DNA from: Saccharothrix sp. HUAS TT1
GTDB taxonomy: Bacteria > Actinomycetota > Actinomycetes > Mycobacteriales > Pseudonocardiaceae
Assembly: GCF_040744945.1 (NCBI RefSeq)
Contig: NZ_CP160453.1
Span: forward strand, 7,502,001 to 7,566,000
Direction of reading: 5' to 3'
Length of the DNA stretch: 64,000 nucleotides
Under the pieces are notes generated by a model, which saw nothing but the letters and a program-made list of their open reading frames with translations, searched no databases and was not told the DNA's origin. Within the stretch, counting starts at the first letter, position 1. The number at the start of each line of letters is the position of its first letter. Below are positions 31,186 through 39,631 of the stretch, piece by piece. The translations under genes were made by a program, and so were the position numbers.

Positions 31186-32229
31186 ATGCCGACCAAAGCC
31201 GACCCGTCACCCTCGGATGGCACAGCCTCGGGCAAGATCACCATCGCCGCCATCGCGGCGGAGGCCGGGGTCTCGGTTCCGACTGTTTCGAAGGTCATGA
31301 ACGGTCGCGCGGACGTCGCTCCGCACACCCGGGAACGGGTCGAGGCGATCATCCGGAGGCACGGCTACCAGCGGCGCGCCGACGAGCGGTCGAGGCGGTC
31401 CAACCTGGTGGAACTGATGTTCCACGAGTTGGAGAGCGCCTGGGCGCTGGAGATCATCCGGGGCGCCGAGCAGGTCGCCGCCGAGCAGGGCCTGGCGCTG
31501 GTGCTGTCGGAGTCGCAGGGCAGGCTCACGCCCGGCCACGGCTGGCTCGAAGGCGTCATCGCCCGCAAGCCGCTCGCGGTGATCTCCGTCTTCTCCGACC
31601 TCACGTCGTCGCAGCTGGCGAAGCTGCGCGCGCGGGACATCCCGGTCGTCGTGGTCGACCCGATCGGCGAACCCCAGCTGGAAACCCCGTCCATAGGGGC
31701 CACCAACTGGAACGGCGGCCTGACCGCCACCCGCCACCTCATCGAGCTGGGCCACCGCCGCATCGCCATGATCGGCGGTCCGGAGCGCGTGCTGTGCAGC
31801 CGCGCCCGCGTGGACGGCTACCGCGCCGCGCTGGAGACCGCCGGCCTCGCGTTCGACCCGGACCTGGTCCGCTACGGCGACTTCCACGTCGAGTCCGGCC
31901 GCGCGCAGTTCGCGCCGCTGCTCGACCTGCCGGACCCGCCCACCGCCGTGTTCGCCGGTTCCGACCTCCAGGCCCTCGGCGTGTACGAGGCAGCGCGCGC
32001 CGCCGGTCTGCGCATCCCCGAAGACCTCAGCGTCATCGGTTTCGACGACCTCCCGGTCGCCCAGTGGGTGGGCCCGCCGCTGACCACGGTCCGGCAGCCG
32101 CTGCAGGACATGGCCGCGGCGGGCACCCGTCTCGCCATCACGCTGGCACGTGGTGAAGAGCCCGAACACCGCCGAATCGAGCTTGCCACCACGCTGGTGG
32201 TGCGTCAGAGCACCGCCGCGCCGCGTTGA
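31186..32229 (+). CDS. LacI-family regulator, paralogue of the xylan regulator
   Basis: 347 residues. Helix-turn-helix at about 18-65 (ITIAAIAAEAGVSVPTVSKVMNGRADVA), sensor domain with SIGATNWNGGLTATRHLI, CSRARVDGYRAALETAG and VIGFDDLPVAQW, the same landmarks as the protein from 25574. The two probably sense related xylan-derived sugars and recognise the same TCGAAAC heptamers. No structural gene is co-transcribed; the next gene converges after 10 bases. ATG 31186 was chosen as the first start after the AT-rich promoter. Confidence 0.9.
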   Translation: MPTKADPSPSDGTASGKITIAAIAAEAGVSVPTVSKVMNGRADVAPHTRERVEAIIRRHGYQRRADERSRRSNLVELMFHELESAWALEIIRGAEQVAAEQGLALVLSESQGRLTPGHGWLEGVIARKPLAVISVFSDLTSSQLAKLRARDIPVVVVDPIGEPQLETPSIGATNWNGGLTATRHLIELGHRRIAMIGGPERVLCSRARVDGYRAALETAGLAFDPDLVRYGDFHVESGRAQFAPLLDLPDPPTAVFAGSDLQALGVYEAARAAGLRIPEDLSVIGFDDLPVAQWVGPPLTTVRQPLQDMAAAGTRLAITLARGEEPEHRRIELATTLVVRQSTAAPR

Positions 32230-32239
32230 CGAGCCGCCT

Positions 32240-32785
32240 CTAGTGGTGGTGACCCGGCTTCTGCGTGTAGACGCACCCCTCCGCCTCGGCGGGGAGGGTG
32301 TGCCCCACGACTTCCTCGGGTCCCACCGGTGTGCAACGCAGGTCGTGCAGGCCCAGTAGTTCCAGGCCGAGGGTGCCGCTCAGCGCGAAGCCGTTGCCGA
32401 AGCCGAAGTCCGGGTTGTCGGACACCTCGCCACCGGCCATCGCGCCCTTCCACGAGTCCTGGAACTCGGCCAGCTTCTCGCGCTGGAACACCACGAGCCC
32501 CAGCCGCTCGTACGGCCCCGCCCGGCACGTCGCCCACTCCGCCACGTACGGCGCGTAGAGCTTCGCCCGCAGCGGGCCGACGAACTCGCCGAACTCCTCC
32601 ATAGTCCGCGGCGCCACGTCGTCGCACTGCCCGGTCTTCTCCCGCACCCAGTCGCCGACCTCAGCGGAGGTGGCGAGCGGGGGGCCGAGTGCGTTGGAGC
32701 CCAGGCCGGCGGAGTCGGTCGCCGCCGAGGAGCAGGCGACCGACCCCACCAGGAGCGCGACCAGGGCCGCGCACCGCCCCAACAT
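32240..32785 (-). CDS. Small lipoprotein of unknown function
   Basis: 181 residues. Lipoprotein signal MLGRCAALVALLVGSVACSS with lipidated Cys18. The mature part has four cysteines (GQCDDV, WATCRAG, DLRCTP, EGCVY) that could form two disulfides, and ends in PGHHH. No family recognised. ATG 32785 shares a base with the stop of the LPMO gene (TGATG), so it is coupled to a cellulose- or chitin-active enzyme. An accessory role at the cell surface is possible but unproven. Confidence 0.7.
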   Translation of the reverse strand: MLGRCAALVALLVGSVACSSAATDSAGLGSNALGPPLATSAEVGDWVREKTGQCDDVAPRTMEEFGEFVGPLRAKLYAPYVAEWATCRAGPYERLGLVVFQREKLAEFQDSWKGAMAGGEVSDNPDFGFGNGFALSGTLGLELLGLHDLRCTPVGPEEVVGHTLPAEAEGCVYTQKPGHHH

Positions 32786-34083
32786 CAGGCCGCGGCGCAG
32801 GTGGCGCCGTTGAGGGCGAACGACGTCGGGTTGGCGGGCGTCCCCTGCGACGACCCGTTGAACCCGAAGCTCACCGTCTGGCCCGGCTGGATGTTCTGGT
32901 TCCAACTCGCCCCCTTCGCGGTGGCCTTGCCCGCCGCGACGGAGACCTCGGCCGACCACGCCTGGGTGATGCCCTGGCCGGACGGCACGTCCCACGCCAG
33001 CTGCCAAGCGCTGACCGCGCTGGCGCCCGTGTTCTTCACCGTCACGTTCGCGGTGAACCCACCGGACCACGAGCTGGGCACGCTGTACGTCACCGCGCAC
33101 GCGCCCGGCGTCGTGCCGCCGCCCGTGGCGGTCCGCACCGACACCACCGCCGACGGCGGCGAGGTGTTGCCCGCCGCGTCCCGCGCCACCACGTAGAACT
33201 GGTAGGCGGTGTCCGCGGTCAACCCGGTGACGGTGGCCGTGGTGCCGGAGGAGGTCGCGACCGCGACGTCCGTGGCGCCCGCCTCGCGGAACACCTGGTA
33301 GCCGCTGACGCCCTGGTTGTCCGACGCCGCGGACCAGCTCAGCGCGACCGAGTTCGCCGTCGCCGTGGCGGTCGGCGTGCCCGGCGCGGTCGGCGCCTGG
33401 GTGTCACCGCCGCCGGTGCCGCCGGTGAAGTTCACGTCCGAGCAGCTGTAGAACGCCTCGGGGCTGTCGCTGCGCTGCCAGATCGAGTAGATGACGTGGC
33501 GGCCGGACTTGTTGGGCAGGGTGCCGTTCCACGAGTACTCGCCGCTGCCCAGCGGCGGGTTGGTGATGCTGTCGAACGGCACGGGCTCCAGGTCGGACCA
33601 CTTCAGCGGCTGCGTGACGTCGAACCCGTCCTTGGTGACGTACTGGTCCCAGGTGCCGGGGTGCGGCGCCCACGCGTTGTACTTGAAGTTGATCGACGCG
33701 CCCGCCCGCAACGTGGTCACCGGCCAGTCGCTGCGAGCCAGGTTGTAGGCGTCGTACTTGGTGGTCGGACCGCACAGGTCGCCGTCGGCGATCAGCTCGC
33801 GGTGCTTGCCACCGGCCAGGCTGATCAGGTTGCCGTACCAGTCCCACAGCGGTTGCTTGCCGCCGAGCTGCACCGCGGCGACGCACGCCGGGTTGGTCGG
33901 GTTCAGGTCACCGCCGCCGCCCCCGATCCTGCCGTCCTCGTAGCAGGCGTAGGTCCGGCTTGGGGGGTAGGTCATCGAGCCGTGCGCCAGCGCCACGCCG
34001 CTCTGGACGAACACGCTGGTCACACCGATGACGCCGAGCGCGGCAACGGCCAACGCCCCAAAGCGCTTGAGTCGCAAGGACAT
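32785..34083 (-). CDS. Secreted AA10 lytic polysaccharide monooxygenase with FN3 and CBM2
   Basis: 432 residues. Signal peptide about 1-33. Cleavage at ALA|HGSMTYP exposes His34 as the mature N-terminal histidine, which with His141 (NAWAPHPG) forms the copper histidine brace. AA10 domain to about 225, fibronectin type III about 232-320, CBM2 about 335-432. It oxidatively cleaves crystalline cellulose or chitin; the CBM2 and the CebR box favour cellulose. AAGGAG abuts the ATG at 34083 directly, so the TTG at 34077, six bases beyond the site, may be the true start. The signal peptide is intact either way. Confidence 0.93.
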   Translation of the reverse strand: MSLRLKRFGALAVAALGVIGVTSVFVQSGVALAHGSMTYPPSRTYACYEDGRIGGGGGDLNPTNPACVAAVQLGGKQPLWDWYGNLISLAGGKHRELIADGDLCGPTTKYDAYNLARSDWPVTTLRAGASINFKYNAWAPHPGTWDQYVTKDGFDVTQPLKWSDLEPVPFDSITNPPLGSGEYSWNGTLPNKSGRHVIYSIWQRSDSPEAFYSCSDVNFTGGTGGGDTQAPTAPGTPTATATANSVALSWSAASDNQGVSGYQVFREAGATDVAVATSSGTTATVTGLTADTAYQFYVVARDAAGNTSPPSAVVSVRTATGGGTTPGACAVTYSVPSSWSGGFTANVTVKNTGASAVSAWQLAWDVPSGQGITQAWSAEVSVAAGKATAKGASWNQNIQPGQTVSFGFNGSSQGTPANPTSFALNGATCAAA

Positions 34084-34119
34084 CTCCTTCAGATCGACGG
34101 TGATCTGTGAAACGGGGAC

Positions 34120-34133
34120 TGGGAGCGCTCCCA
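34120..34133. promoter_or_regulatory. Perfect CebR-type box TGGGAGCGCTCCCA
   Basis: Identical to the 14-bp streptomycete CebR operator that links cellobiose sensing to cellulolysis. It lies 37 bases before the LPMO start codon, within a perfect 16-bp palindrome (34119-34134). No cebR gene is in the window. Confidence 0.85.
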
Positions 34134-34208
34134 GAATTACCATCGCATTACTGGTGACGCCACGTCAACGACCCGTTTCAACTGGTGCCCGCCGGGTACC
34201 GCTCGACC

Positions 34209-35096
34209 ATGCGGATCGCGGTGGTCGGCCAGATAGCCCGTGACCTGGTGCTCGTGGTGCCCGAGGTGCCCGGATCGGGCGGCAGCGCGGACGTGCTGGA
34301 ACGCCGCGAAGTGCTCGGCGGGAAGGGCCCGAACATCGCCCGGGGCGCCAGGCAGCTGGGCGCAACGGCCGCCGTCGTCGGCGTCGTCGGGGACGACCGG
34401 GAGGGCCGCCTGCTGGTCGAGCGGCTGGACGCGGACGGCGTAGCCACGACCGCGGTGGTGTGCCGGGAGGCGACCAGGTCCGCGCTGATCGTGGACGTCG
34501 TGTGCGACGGCGGGTACCGCCTCCTCCAGGACATCCCCGAGGGGACCCTGTTGACGGCGCAGGACGTGCGCGCGGCGTCGGCGACGCTGGCCGGCGCGGA
34601 CGCGGTGGTCGTCCAGCTGGAACAGCCCGCCGAGGCGGCGCTGGCCGCGGTGCGCGCCGCCACCGGGCTGGTGGTGCTGGACGGCGCGCCCGACGGGCGG
34701 GAGGCCGAACTCCTGGCCGCCGCCGACGTGCTCCGCGCCGACCACCAGGAGGCGGAGCGGTGGACCGGGCGGTCGATCTCCGGGACGGACGACGCCGTGC
34801 GGGTGGGTCGCGAGCTGCTGGCGCGCGGGCCGTCGGTGGTGGCGCTGGAGGTGTCCGGCGAGGCCAACGTGCTGGTGTGGGGCGAGGACTCGGCGGTGAT
34901 CCCGCTGAGCGACGAGGAGGTCGTGGACACGACCGGCGGCGGTGACGCGTTCGTGGCCGCGCTGACCGTGGCCCTGACGCGCGGTGACGACCCGGCGGAC
35001 GCGGGCCGGCTGGCCACCGCCGCCTCGGGGCGCGCGGTCCGCCACCCGGGCGGGCGGACGGACCTGACCGGGTTGAGGCTCGAAGACGCCTCGTGA
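34209..35096 (+). CDS. PfkB-family carbohydrate kinase (ribokinase-like)
   Basis: 295 residues. PfkB fold: N-terminal glycine pair region GGKGPNIARGARQLGA (substrate binding, about 38-53) and C-terminal signature VVDTTGGGDAFVAAL, with GGGD in place of the usual GAGD anion hole and the catalytic aspartate retained. Phosphorylates ribose or another furanose/sugar in the cytoplasm. ATG 34209 starts the conserved strand MRIAVVGQIARD; its ribosome site is weak. Divergent from the LPMO gene, sharing the CebR-box region. Confidence 0.85.
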   Translation: MRIAVVGQIARDLVLVVPEVPGSGGSADVLERREVLGGKGPNIARGARQLGATAAVVGVVGDDREGRLLVERLDADGVATTAVVCREATRSALIVDVVCDGGYRLLQDIPEGTLLTAQDVRAASATLAGADAVVVQLEQPAEAALAAVRAATGLVVLDGAPDGREAELLAAADVLRADHQEAERWTGRSISGTDDAVRVGRELLARGPSVVALEVSGEANVLVWGEDSAVIPLSDEEVVDTTGGGDAFVAALTVALTRGDDPADAGRLATAASGRAVRHPGGRTDLTGLRLEDAS

Positions 35097-35138
35097 GCCG
35101 GTAGGTCGGAGCCGGTCCGGTCAAGCGCGACCCAGCCG

Positions 35139-35190
35139 GACAGCCCGGTCAGACAGCCCGGTCAGGCGGCCCGGTCAGGCGGCCCGGTCG
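35139..35190. repeat. 13-bp tandem repeat, about four copies
   Basis: ACAGCCCGGTCAG, ACAGCCCGGTCAG, GCGGCCCGGTCAG, GCGGCCCGGTC in tandem. The last copies run into the 3' end of the small membrane protein gene and encode its terminal Asp-Arg-Ala-Ala. No function evident. Confidence 0.65.
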
Positions 35191-35348
35191 CGCCGCACCG
35201 CCCGCACGCCGAGCACGACCGCCGCGATCACCAGCAGAACGCCGATGCCCTGCAGGCCCGGCGAGTCGTCCGCTCCCCCGAGCACGACGGCGGTGATGCC
35301 GAGGGCGATGACGAACCCGGCGGTGAGAACGGTGGGCAAGTGCTTCAT
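35175..35348 (-). CDS. 57-residue two-helix membrane protein
   Basis: Begins MKHLPTVLTAGFVIALGI and has two hydrophobic stretches (about 6-24 and 35-50) separated by a short acidic loop GGADDSPGLQ, then a basic tail RAVRRDRAA: a hairpin membrane protein. GAGGAG lies 5-7 bases before ATG 35348, and codon use is typical of the window, so it is a real gene. No family recognised. The inverted repeat CTATCGA...TCGATAG at 35404-35420 lies in its promoter region. Confidence 0.65.
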   Translation of the reverse strand: MKHLPTVLTAGFVIALGITAVVLGGADDSPGLQGIGVLLVIAAVVLGVRAVRRDRAA

Positions 35349-35403
35349 GGGGGCTCCTCAGCAGGTCGGACAACGCATCTACACATCGAGTATCGGTCGC
35401 ATA

Positions 35404-35420
35404 CTATCGACTTTCGATAG
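35404..35420. promoter_or_regulatory. Inverted repeat CTATCGA-N3-TCGATAG
   Basis: Perfect 7-bp arms around CTT in an AT-rich patch between the divergent small membrane protein and NlpC/P60 genes. Candidate operator; binding protein unknown. Confidence 0.45.
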
Positions 35421-35540
35421 GCAAGACCAAAATCCGACCCCTGATGGACGAACGATCACCGGTTCCGTAACCTGTCCGAGACCTGAGCGGGTGTAACCCG
35501 TTCGGGGTGCTGTCCTGGCTCAGAGGAGGCTCGCGCGATC

Positions 35541-36545
35541 GTGGCGTCGAAATCCGCTCATCGCACCGTCCGCGCAGCCCTGACGGTGACCGCCGTCTCC
35601 GCGCTGGTCGGCTCCGCACTGCCGCTGCCCCACGCCGTCGCGGACCCCGACGCGCCGGCCACCGCCTCCGAGGCGTTGCGGCAGTACAACGAGCTGTCGC
35701 ACCAGGCCGAGACGTTGAACGAGGAGCACCTGCGCGCGCAGGAAGCCCTGTCCAACGCCCAGGGCGCGCTCGACCAGGCCAACCGCGACCTGACCACGGC
35801 CCAGCAGGCGCAGGACGCGCTGCGCGGCCAGGTCGACCAGCTCACCGTGGCGTCGTTCGAGGGCGCGCGGTTCAGCCAGCTGTCGGCGTTGCTGGTCAGC
35901 GACTCGCAGCAGGACTTCCTCAACCGCATGTCGGCGCTCGGCGTGCTGGCGGGCAACAACGCCGAGGCGTTGCACGCCCTCAGCGACGCCGTCGACCTGG
36001 CCAACGACGCCGCCCACCGCGCCAACGAGGCGTCCGAAGCGGCGACCGGCGCCATCGCGGACATCGACCAGCGCAAGGCCGCGCTGGACGGGCAGATCGG
36101 CGAGGCCCGCGACGCCTACCGCTCGCTGAGCCCGGCCGAGCGGGCGGCGTTGAACAACGCGGGCGACATGAGCGCGATCCCGGTGCCCGCGAGCACCGCC
36201 GGTCGGGCGCTCGCATTCGCGCTGGGCGAGCGCGGCAAGCCCTACGTCTACGGCTCGAACGGCCCGAACACGTGGGACTGCTCCAGCCTCATGCAGGCGG
36301 CGTACCGGTCGGTGGGCATCGCGATCCCGCGCACCACCTACGGCCAGGCCACCATCGGCAGGCAGGTGTCGCGCAACGACGTCCGGGCGGGCGACCTGGT
36401 GATCTACTACTCGGGCCAGACGCACGTGGCGATGGCGATCGACGGCCTGCGCGCCGTGCACGCGTCCACCGAGGGCGTTCCGGTGAAGGTGCAGGACATC
36501 GAGTCCATCGGACCGGTCAGCGTGATCCGGCGCGTGATCGACTGA
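35541..36545 (+). CDS. Secreted NlpC/P60 peptidoglycan endopeptidase (RipA-like)
   Basis: 334 residues. Signal peptide about 1-34; a long helical coiled coil (about 40-205) as in RipA-type autolysins; C-terminal NlpC/P60 domain (about 215-334) with catalytic Cys in WDCSSLM and His in GQTHVAMAI and AVHAS. Cleaves peptide stems of peptidoglycan during growth and division, with the coiled coil as inhibitory or docking segment. ATG 35541. The 5' region contains GTAACC direct repeats (35467, 35492) but no recognisable c-di-AMP riboswitch. Confidence 0.9.
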   Translation: MASKSAHRTVRAALTVTAVSALVGSALPLPHAVADPDAPATASEALRQYNELSHQAETLNEEHLRAQEALSNAQGALDQANRDLTTAQQAQDALRGQVDQLTVASFEGARFSQLSALLVSDSQQDFLNRMSALGVLAGNNAEALHALSDAVDLANDAAHRANEASEAATGAIADIDQRKAALDGQIGEARDAYRSLSPAERAALNNAGDMSAIPVPASTAGRALAFALGERGKPYVYGSNGPNTWDCSSLMQAAYRSVGIAIPRTTYGQATIGRQVSRNDVRAGDLVIYYSGQTHVAMAIDGLRAVHASTEGVPVKVQDIESIGPVSVIRRVID

Positions 36546-36589
36546 AAGCCGGGTATCCCCGGTCCGCCACCCAGGTGACGGAGGACCAC

Positions 36590-37135
36590 ATGCCCGATGT
36601 TGTCGATCTGATCATGCAGGACCACCGCGAGGTGGAGCGCCTGTTCACCGAGCTGAAGGACCACCCGGAGAAGCGGCCGCTGCTGGTGCCCGTGCTGATC
36701 TCCGTGCTCGTGGCGCACAGCCGGGCCGAGGAGGCCGAGGTCTACCCGGTCGCCAAGGACGAGGCCGGGGAGACCGAGGAGGTCGAGCACAGCCAGGAGG
36801 AGCACGCCGAGGCCGAGCAGCTGCTGATCAAGCTGGCCGGGACCGACCCGACCTCGCCGTCGTTCGAGGACGTGCTGGAGGAGCTGGTCGAGTCGGTGAC
36901 GCACCACGTCGAGGAAGAGGAGTCGTCCGTGCTGCCGGGCATGCGGCAGAGGTTGGACGAGCGGCGGCGCGAGGAGCTGGGGCGGGCGTTCGCGGAGAGC
37001 CGGGCCCGGCACATGGGCGACCGGCCGGGTGAGGCGACGCGCGAGGAACTGCTGGCGCAGGCGCGCAACGCGGGCGTCACGGGCGCCTCGGGGATGAGCA
37101 AGCCTCAGCTGCAGAAGGAGCTGCACCCGTCCTGA
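36590..37135 (+). CDS. Hemerythrin-like protein with C-terminal Rho_N/SAP-like module
   Basis: 181 residues. Hemerythrin HHE four-helix bundle (about 1-130) with iron-ligand candidates in MQDHREVE, AHSRAEEAEVYP, HSQEEHAEAE and THHVEEEES. A short module (about 150-181, EELLAQARNAGVTGASGMSK) like the N-terminal domain of Rho or SAP domains follows, a nucleic-acid-binding type. Probably binds oxygen or iron in stress defence. ATG 36590 follows GGAGGA. GGGTAT at 36551 resembles a SigB -10. Confidence 0.85.
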   Translation: MPDVVDLIMQDHREVERLFTELKDHPEKRPLLVPVLISVLVAHSRAEEAEVYPVAKDEAGETEEVEHSQEEHAEAEQLLIKLAGTDPTSPSFEDVLEELVESVTHHVEEEESSVLPGMRQRLDERRREELGRAFAESRARHMGDRPGEATREELLAQARNAGVTGASGMSKPQLQKELHPS

Positions 37136-37218
37136 CGGGCAGTCGCGTTTCCCTTGGGCCTAGGCTGAGGGCGGTTGAGCAGACAGCCGCTCTCTGCCGG
37201 CCACTCCCAGGGGATGAA

Positions 37219-37557
37219 ATGGACGATTTCACCGACGTCGTGACGCTCGCGACGCGCGAGGTGTCCGCGGGCGTGGTGGTCGTGGAGGTCTCGGGCGAAC
37301 TGGACATGGCGACGACGCCGGTGGTGGAGGAGTACGTGCTCCGCCGGCTCGACGACGTGGGCCGGGTGCTGGTGCTCGACCTCTCCGGCGTCACGTTCTT
37401 CGGATCGACCGGCATCAACCTGCTGATCACGTTGCGCACGGCGTGCGAGGCGGCGGGTTCGCAGCTGCGGGTGGTGGCGACGACGAAGGTCGTGCTGCAC
37501 CCGTTGGAGCTGACCGACTTGACCCAGCACTTCACCATCGTCGCGGAGGCGAGCTGA
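37219..37557 (+). CDS. STAS-domain anti-sigma factor antagonist
   Basis: 112 residues, one STAS domain. LDLSGVTFFGSTGINLLITL contains the serine that is phosphorylated by HATPase anti-sigma kinases in SpoIIAA/RsbV proteins. When unphosphorylated it binds the anti-sigma factor and frees a SigB/SigF-type sigma factor. It converges with a STAS-HATPase protein 39 bases away, which may be its kinase. Confidence 0.88.
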   Translation: MDDFTDVVTLATREVSAGVVVVEVSGELDMATTPVVEEYVLRRLDDVGRVLVLDLSGVTFFGSTGINLLITLRTACEAAGSQLRVVATTKVVLHPLELTDLTQHFTIVAEAS

Positions 37558-37596
37558 AGTCCTGTCGCCCGCGGGGTTTCGGCCGCCGGTCGGGGT

Positions 37597-38376
37597 TCAG
37601 TCGCCCAGGATCGCCCAGACGACCTTGCCGCCACGCCGCCACGGGTAGCAGCCCCAGGTCCGGCTGAGCGAGGCCACGATCGACATGCCCCAGCCGCCCG
37701 GTCGTCGCGACTGGGGCTTGCGCGGTTCGCCCGGGGACTGCCGGGACCTGCGCGGCCGGCCGCCGCGCTGTTCCGGCTCCGCGGGCGGTTCGGGACTGTC
37801 GTCGCACACCGCGATGGTCAGCCGGTGGCCGCGCAGCTCCAGCCGCAGCAGCGGTGCGGAGTGCGCGTGCCGGACGGCGTTCTCCACCAGTTCGGTCGCG
37901 ACGGTGAGGGCGTTGTGGACGAGGTCGGTGACGCGCCAGCGCTCGCACGCCGCGCGGACGAAGTTCCGCGCCAGCAGGCCGCTCTTCGTGGTTCCGGGCA
38001 GGCGGGTCTCGTCGTGCCGGCACTCGGGCGGCCGTTCGACGGCGGCGAGGGCCGTGTCCAGGGTGCGGAACCGGGGCACCGAGGTCGCGCTGCTGGTGGT
38101 GAGGGCGCGGTGGTGCGCCGGTTCGGCCACCAGCATCACCGGGATTCCCGGCCACTCCGCGACCCGCAGCCACACCATGGCGAAGACGGACAGCAGGGCC
38201 GGTGTGGCGCACTCGAAGGCGGCGTCCAGGCGCACGATGACGGCCGTCGGCTCGTCCACTGCGCACTTGAGCAGTTCGTCGCGCAGTTGCCGGTAGGTGG
38301 TCAGGTCGAGTTTGCCGGTCGGGCGCACGACCGCCGCGCCGTCCACGTCGGTGCGGTCGATCGTGAGCGCGGTCAT
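37597..38376 (-). CDS. STAS-HATPase fusion, anti-sigma factor regulator
   Basis: 259 residues. N-terminal STAS-like domain (about 5-105, LDLTTYRQLRDELLKCA, but lacking the phosphorylatable GSTG serine motif) fused to a GHKL ATPase domain (about 125-259) with N box TELVENAVRHA, G1 region VCDDSP and G2 GWGMSIVASL, as in RsbW-type serine kinases. A proline/arginine-rich insertion precedes G2. Expected to phosphorylate an STAS antagonist or hold a sigma factor. ATACCC at 38471-38476 gives a minus-strand GGGTAT, so it may belong to the regulon it controls. Confidence 0.82.
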   Translation of the reverse strand: MTALTIDRTDVDGAAVVRPTGKLDLTTYRQLRDELLKCAVDEPTAVIVRLDAAFECATPALLSVFAMVWLRVAEWPGIPVMLVAEPAHHRALTTSSATSVPRFRTLDTALAAVERPPECRHDETRLPGTTKSGLLARNFVRAACERWRVTDLVHNALTVATELVENAVRHAHSAPLLRLELRGHRLTIAVCDDSPEPPAEPEQRGGRPRRSRQSPGEPRKPQSRRPGGWGMSIVASLSRTWGCYPWRRGGKVVWAILGD

Positions 38377-38533
38377 GGGGCCGGCTGCCCGTCCGCGCCG
38401 CCCGGTGGGCGGGCGGACGTGCCCACGACGATCAGGTATCGCGCTGGCATCAGGTCACCCCGAGCGGTGGATACCCGTGCGGTGCGAACCTACTCGCCTG
38501 GCCGCGAGGTGGGAGTGGGCCGGATGGCGCACC

Positions 38534-39631
38534 TCACCCGGCGGGGGTGGCGACCTTCGGCTTCGGGGTCCACTGGGTGTAGCCGGCGCGCTCGGCCTCG
38601 GCGACCGAGCGGAAGGTGACGTCGCCCTTCATCCGCTTGTAGTAGGGCGAGGTCGGGGTGTGGAAGATCATGGACTTCGAGTTCGCCTTCACCTCCAGCT
38701 CCTCGTCGGTCGCGGGGGTGGTCTGGGCGATCTGCTCGGTGAGGGTGGCGGCGGGGAGCGCGACGGGCTCCGGCTCGACGGCGACAGCGGCGGGCTCGGC
38801 CGGGGCGGACTCGGCCGGGACGGGCTCGGTGACGACGATGGGCGCGGGCGCACCGGCGGGCTCGGTCACGGTGACCGGCGCGAGGGCGGGCTCGGGGTCG
38901 GTGGCGGCGGGCTCGGTGGCGGCGGGCTCGGCCACGACGACTGGCGCGGGCTCGGAGGCGGACTCGGCCACGACGATCGGCGCGGGCGCACCGGCGGGCT
39001 CGGCGACGGCGGCAGGTGCGGGGGTGACGGGCTCGGCGGTCGCAGGCTCGGACTCGGCGGCGGCAGGTGCGGCGGCGGGCTCGGCCTCAACGACCGGCTC
39101 GGACTCGGCGGCGGTAGGTGCGGGAGTGGTGAGCTCGGCGGCGGTCGCAGGCTCGGGCTCGGATGCAGCGGCGGTCGCAGGCTCGGCAGCAAGCTCCGGC
39201 TTTGCGGCAGGCTCCGGCTCGGCGGCGGGTGCAGCAGCAGCGGACTCGGCGGTGACAGGCTCAGCGGCGGCAGGCTTGATGGCGGTCGCAGCGGTGGTGG
39301 GCGCGGCTGCGGCGGCGGCTGCGGCGGCGGTGGCGGTGGCGGTGGCGGGCGCAGCGGCAGCCGGCTCCGGATCGGCGGCGGCGGACTCCAGCTCGGCAGC
39401 GGGCGCAGCGGCGGCGGGCTCCGGCTCAGCGGCGGAGGGATCGGTGGTGATGACCGGCGTGGCTGCTGCAGCCGGGGTGGGCTTGGGGGTGGTGGTGGGT
39501 GCGGGTTCAGCGGTCGGCTCGGACAGGCGGGAGCGCAGGTCGCGGATGGTGGGGTTGAGGCGCAGCCAGACGACCGCCGCGCCAGCCACGAACGCCGCCA
39601 CGCACAGGACGATGGTGAACAACCAGGACAC
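38534..39631 (-). CDS. Membrane-anchored Ala/Pro/Glu-rich protein with C-terminal sunset-type domain
   Basis: 365 residues. One N-terminal membrane helix (about 2-24, SWLFTIVLCVAAFVAGAAVVW), about 290 residues of low-complexity EPAA/APAA repeats, then a conserved end: VKANSKSMIFHTPTSPYYKR and FRSVAEAERAGYTQW. This tail matches the small domain called sunset in actinobacterial channel accessory (ArfC-like) proteins; that match is from memory. GTG 39631 follows AGGAG by 5 bases, favoured over an upstream ATG. The repeat region may span the cell wall. Confidence 0.7.
   Translation of the reverse strand: MSWLFTIVLCVAAFVAGAAVVWLRLNPTIRDLRSRLSEPTAEPAPTTTPKPTPAAAATPVITTDPSAAEPEPAAAAPAAELESAAADPEPAAAAPATATATAAAAAAAAAPTTAATAIKPAAAEPVTAESAAAAPAAEPEPAAKPELAAEPATAAASEPEPATAAELTTPAPTAAESEPVVEAEPAAAPAAAESEPATAEPVTPAPAAVAEPAGAPAPIVVAESASEPAPVVVAEPAATEPAATDPEPALAPVTVTEPAGAPAPIVVTEPVPAESAPAEPAAVAVEPEPVALPAATLTEQIAQTTPATDEELEVKANSKSMIFHTPTSPYYKRMKGDVTFRSVAEAERAGYTQWTPKPKVATPAG

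Noticed and set aside
35421..35540. c-di-AMP (ydaO) riboswitch upstream of the NlpC/P60 gene
   Set aside because: Such switches often precede these genes in actinobacteria, but the conserved core sequences and paired helices could not be found; only GTAACC repeats and a small hairpin are present.
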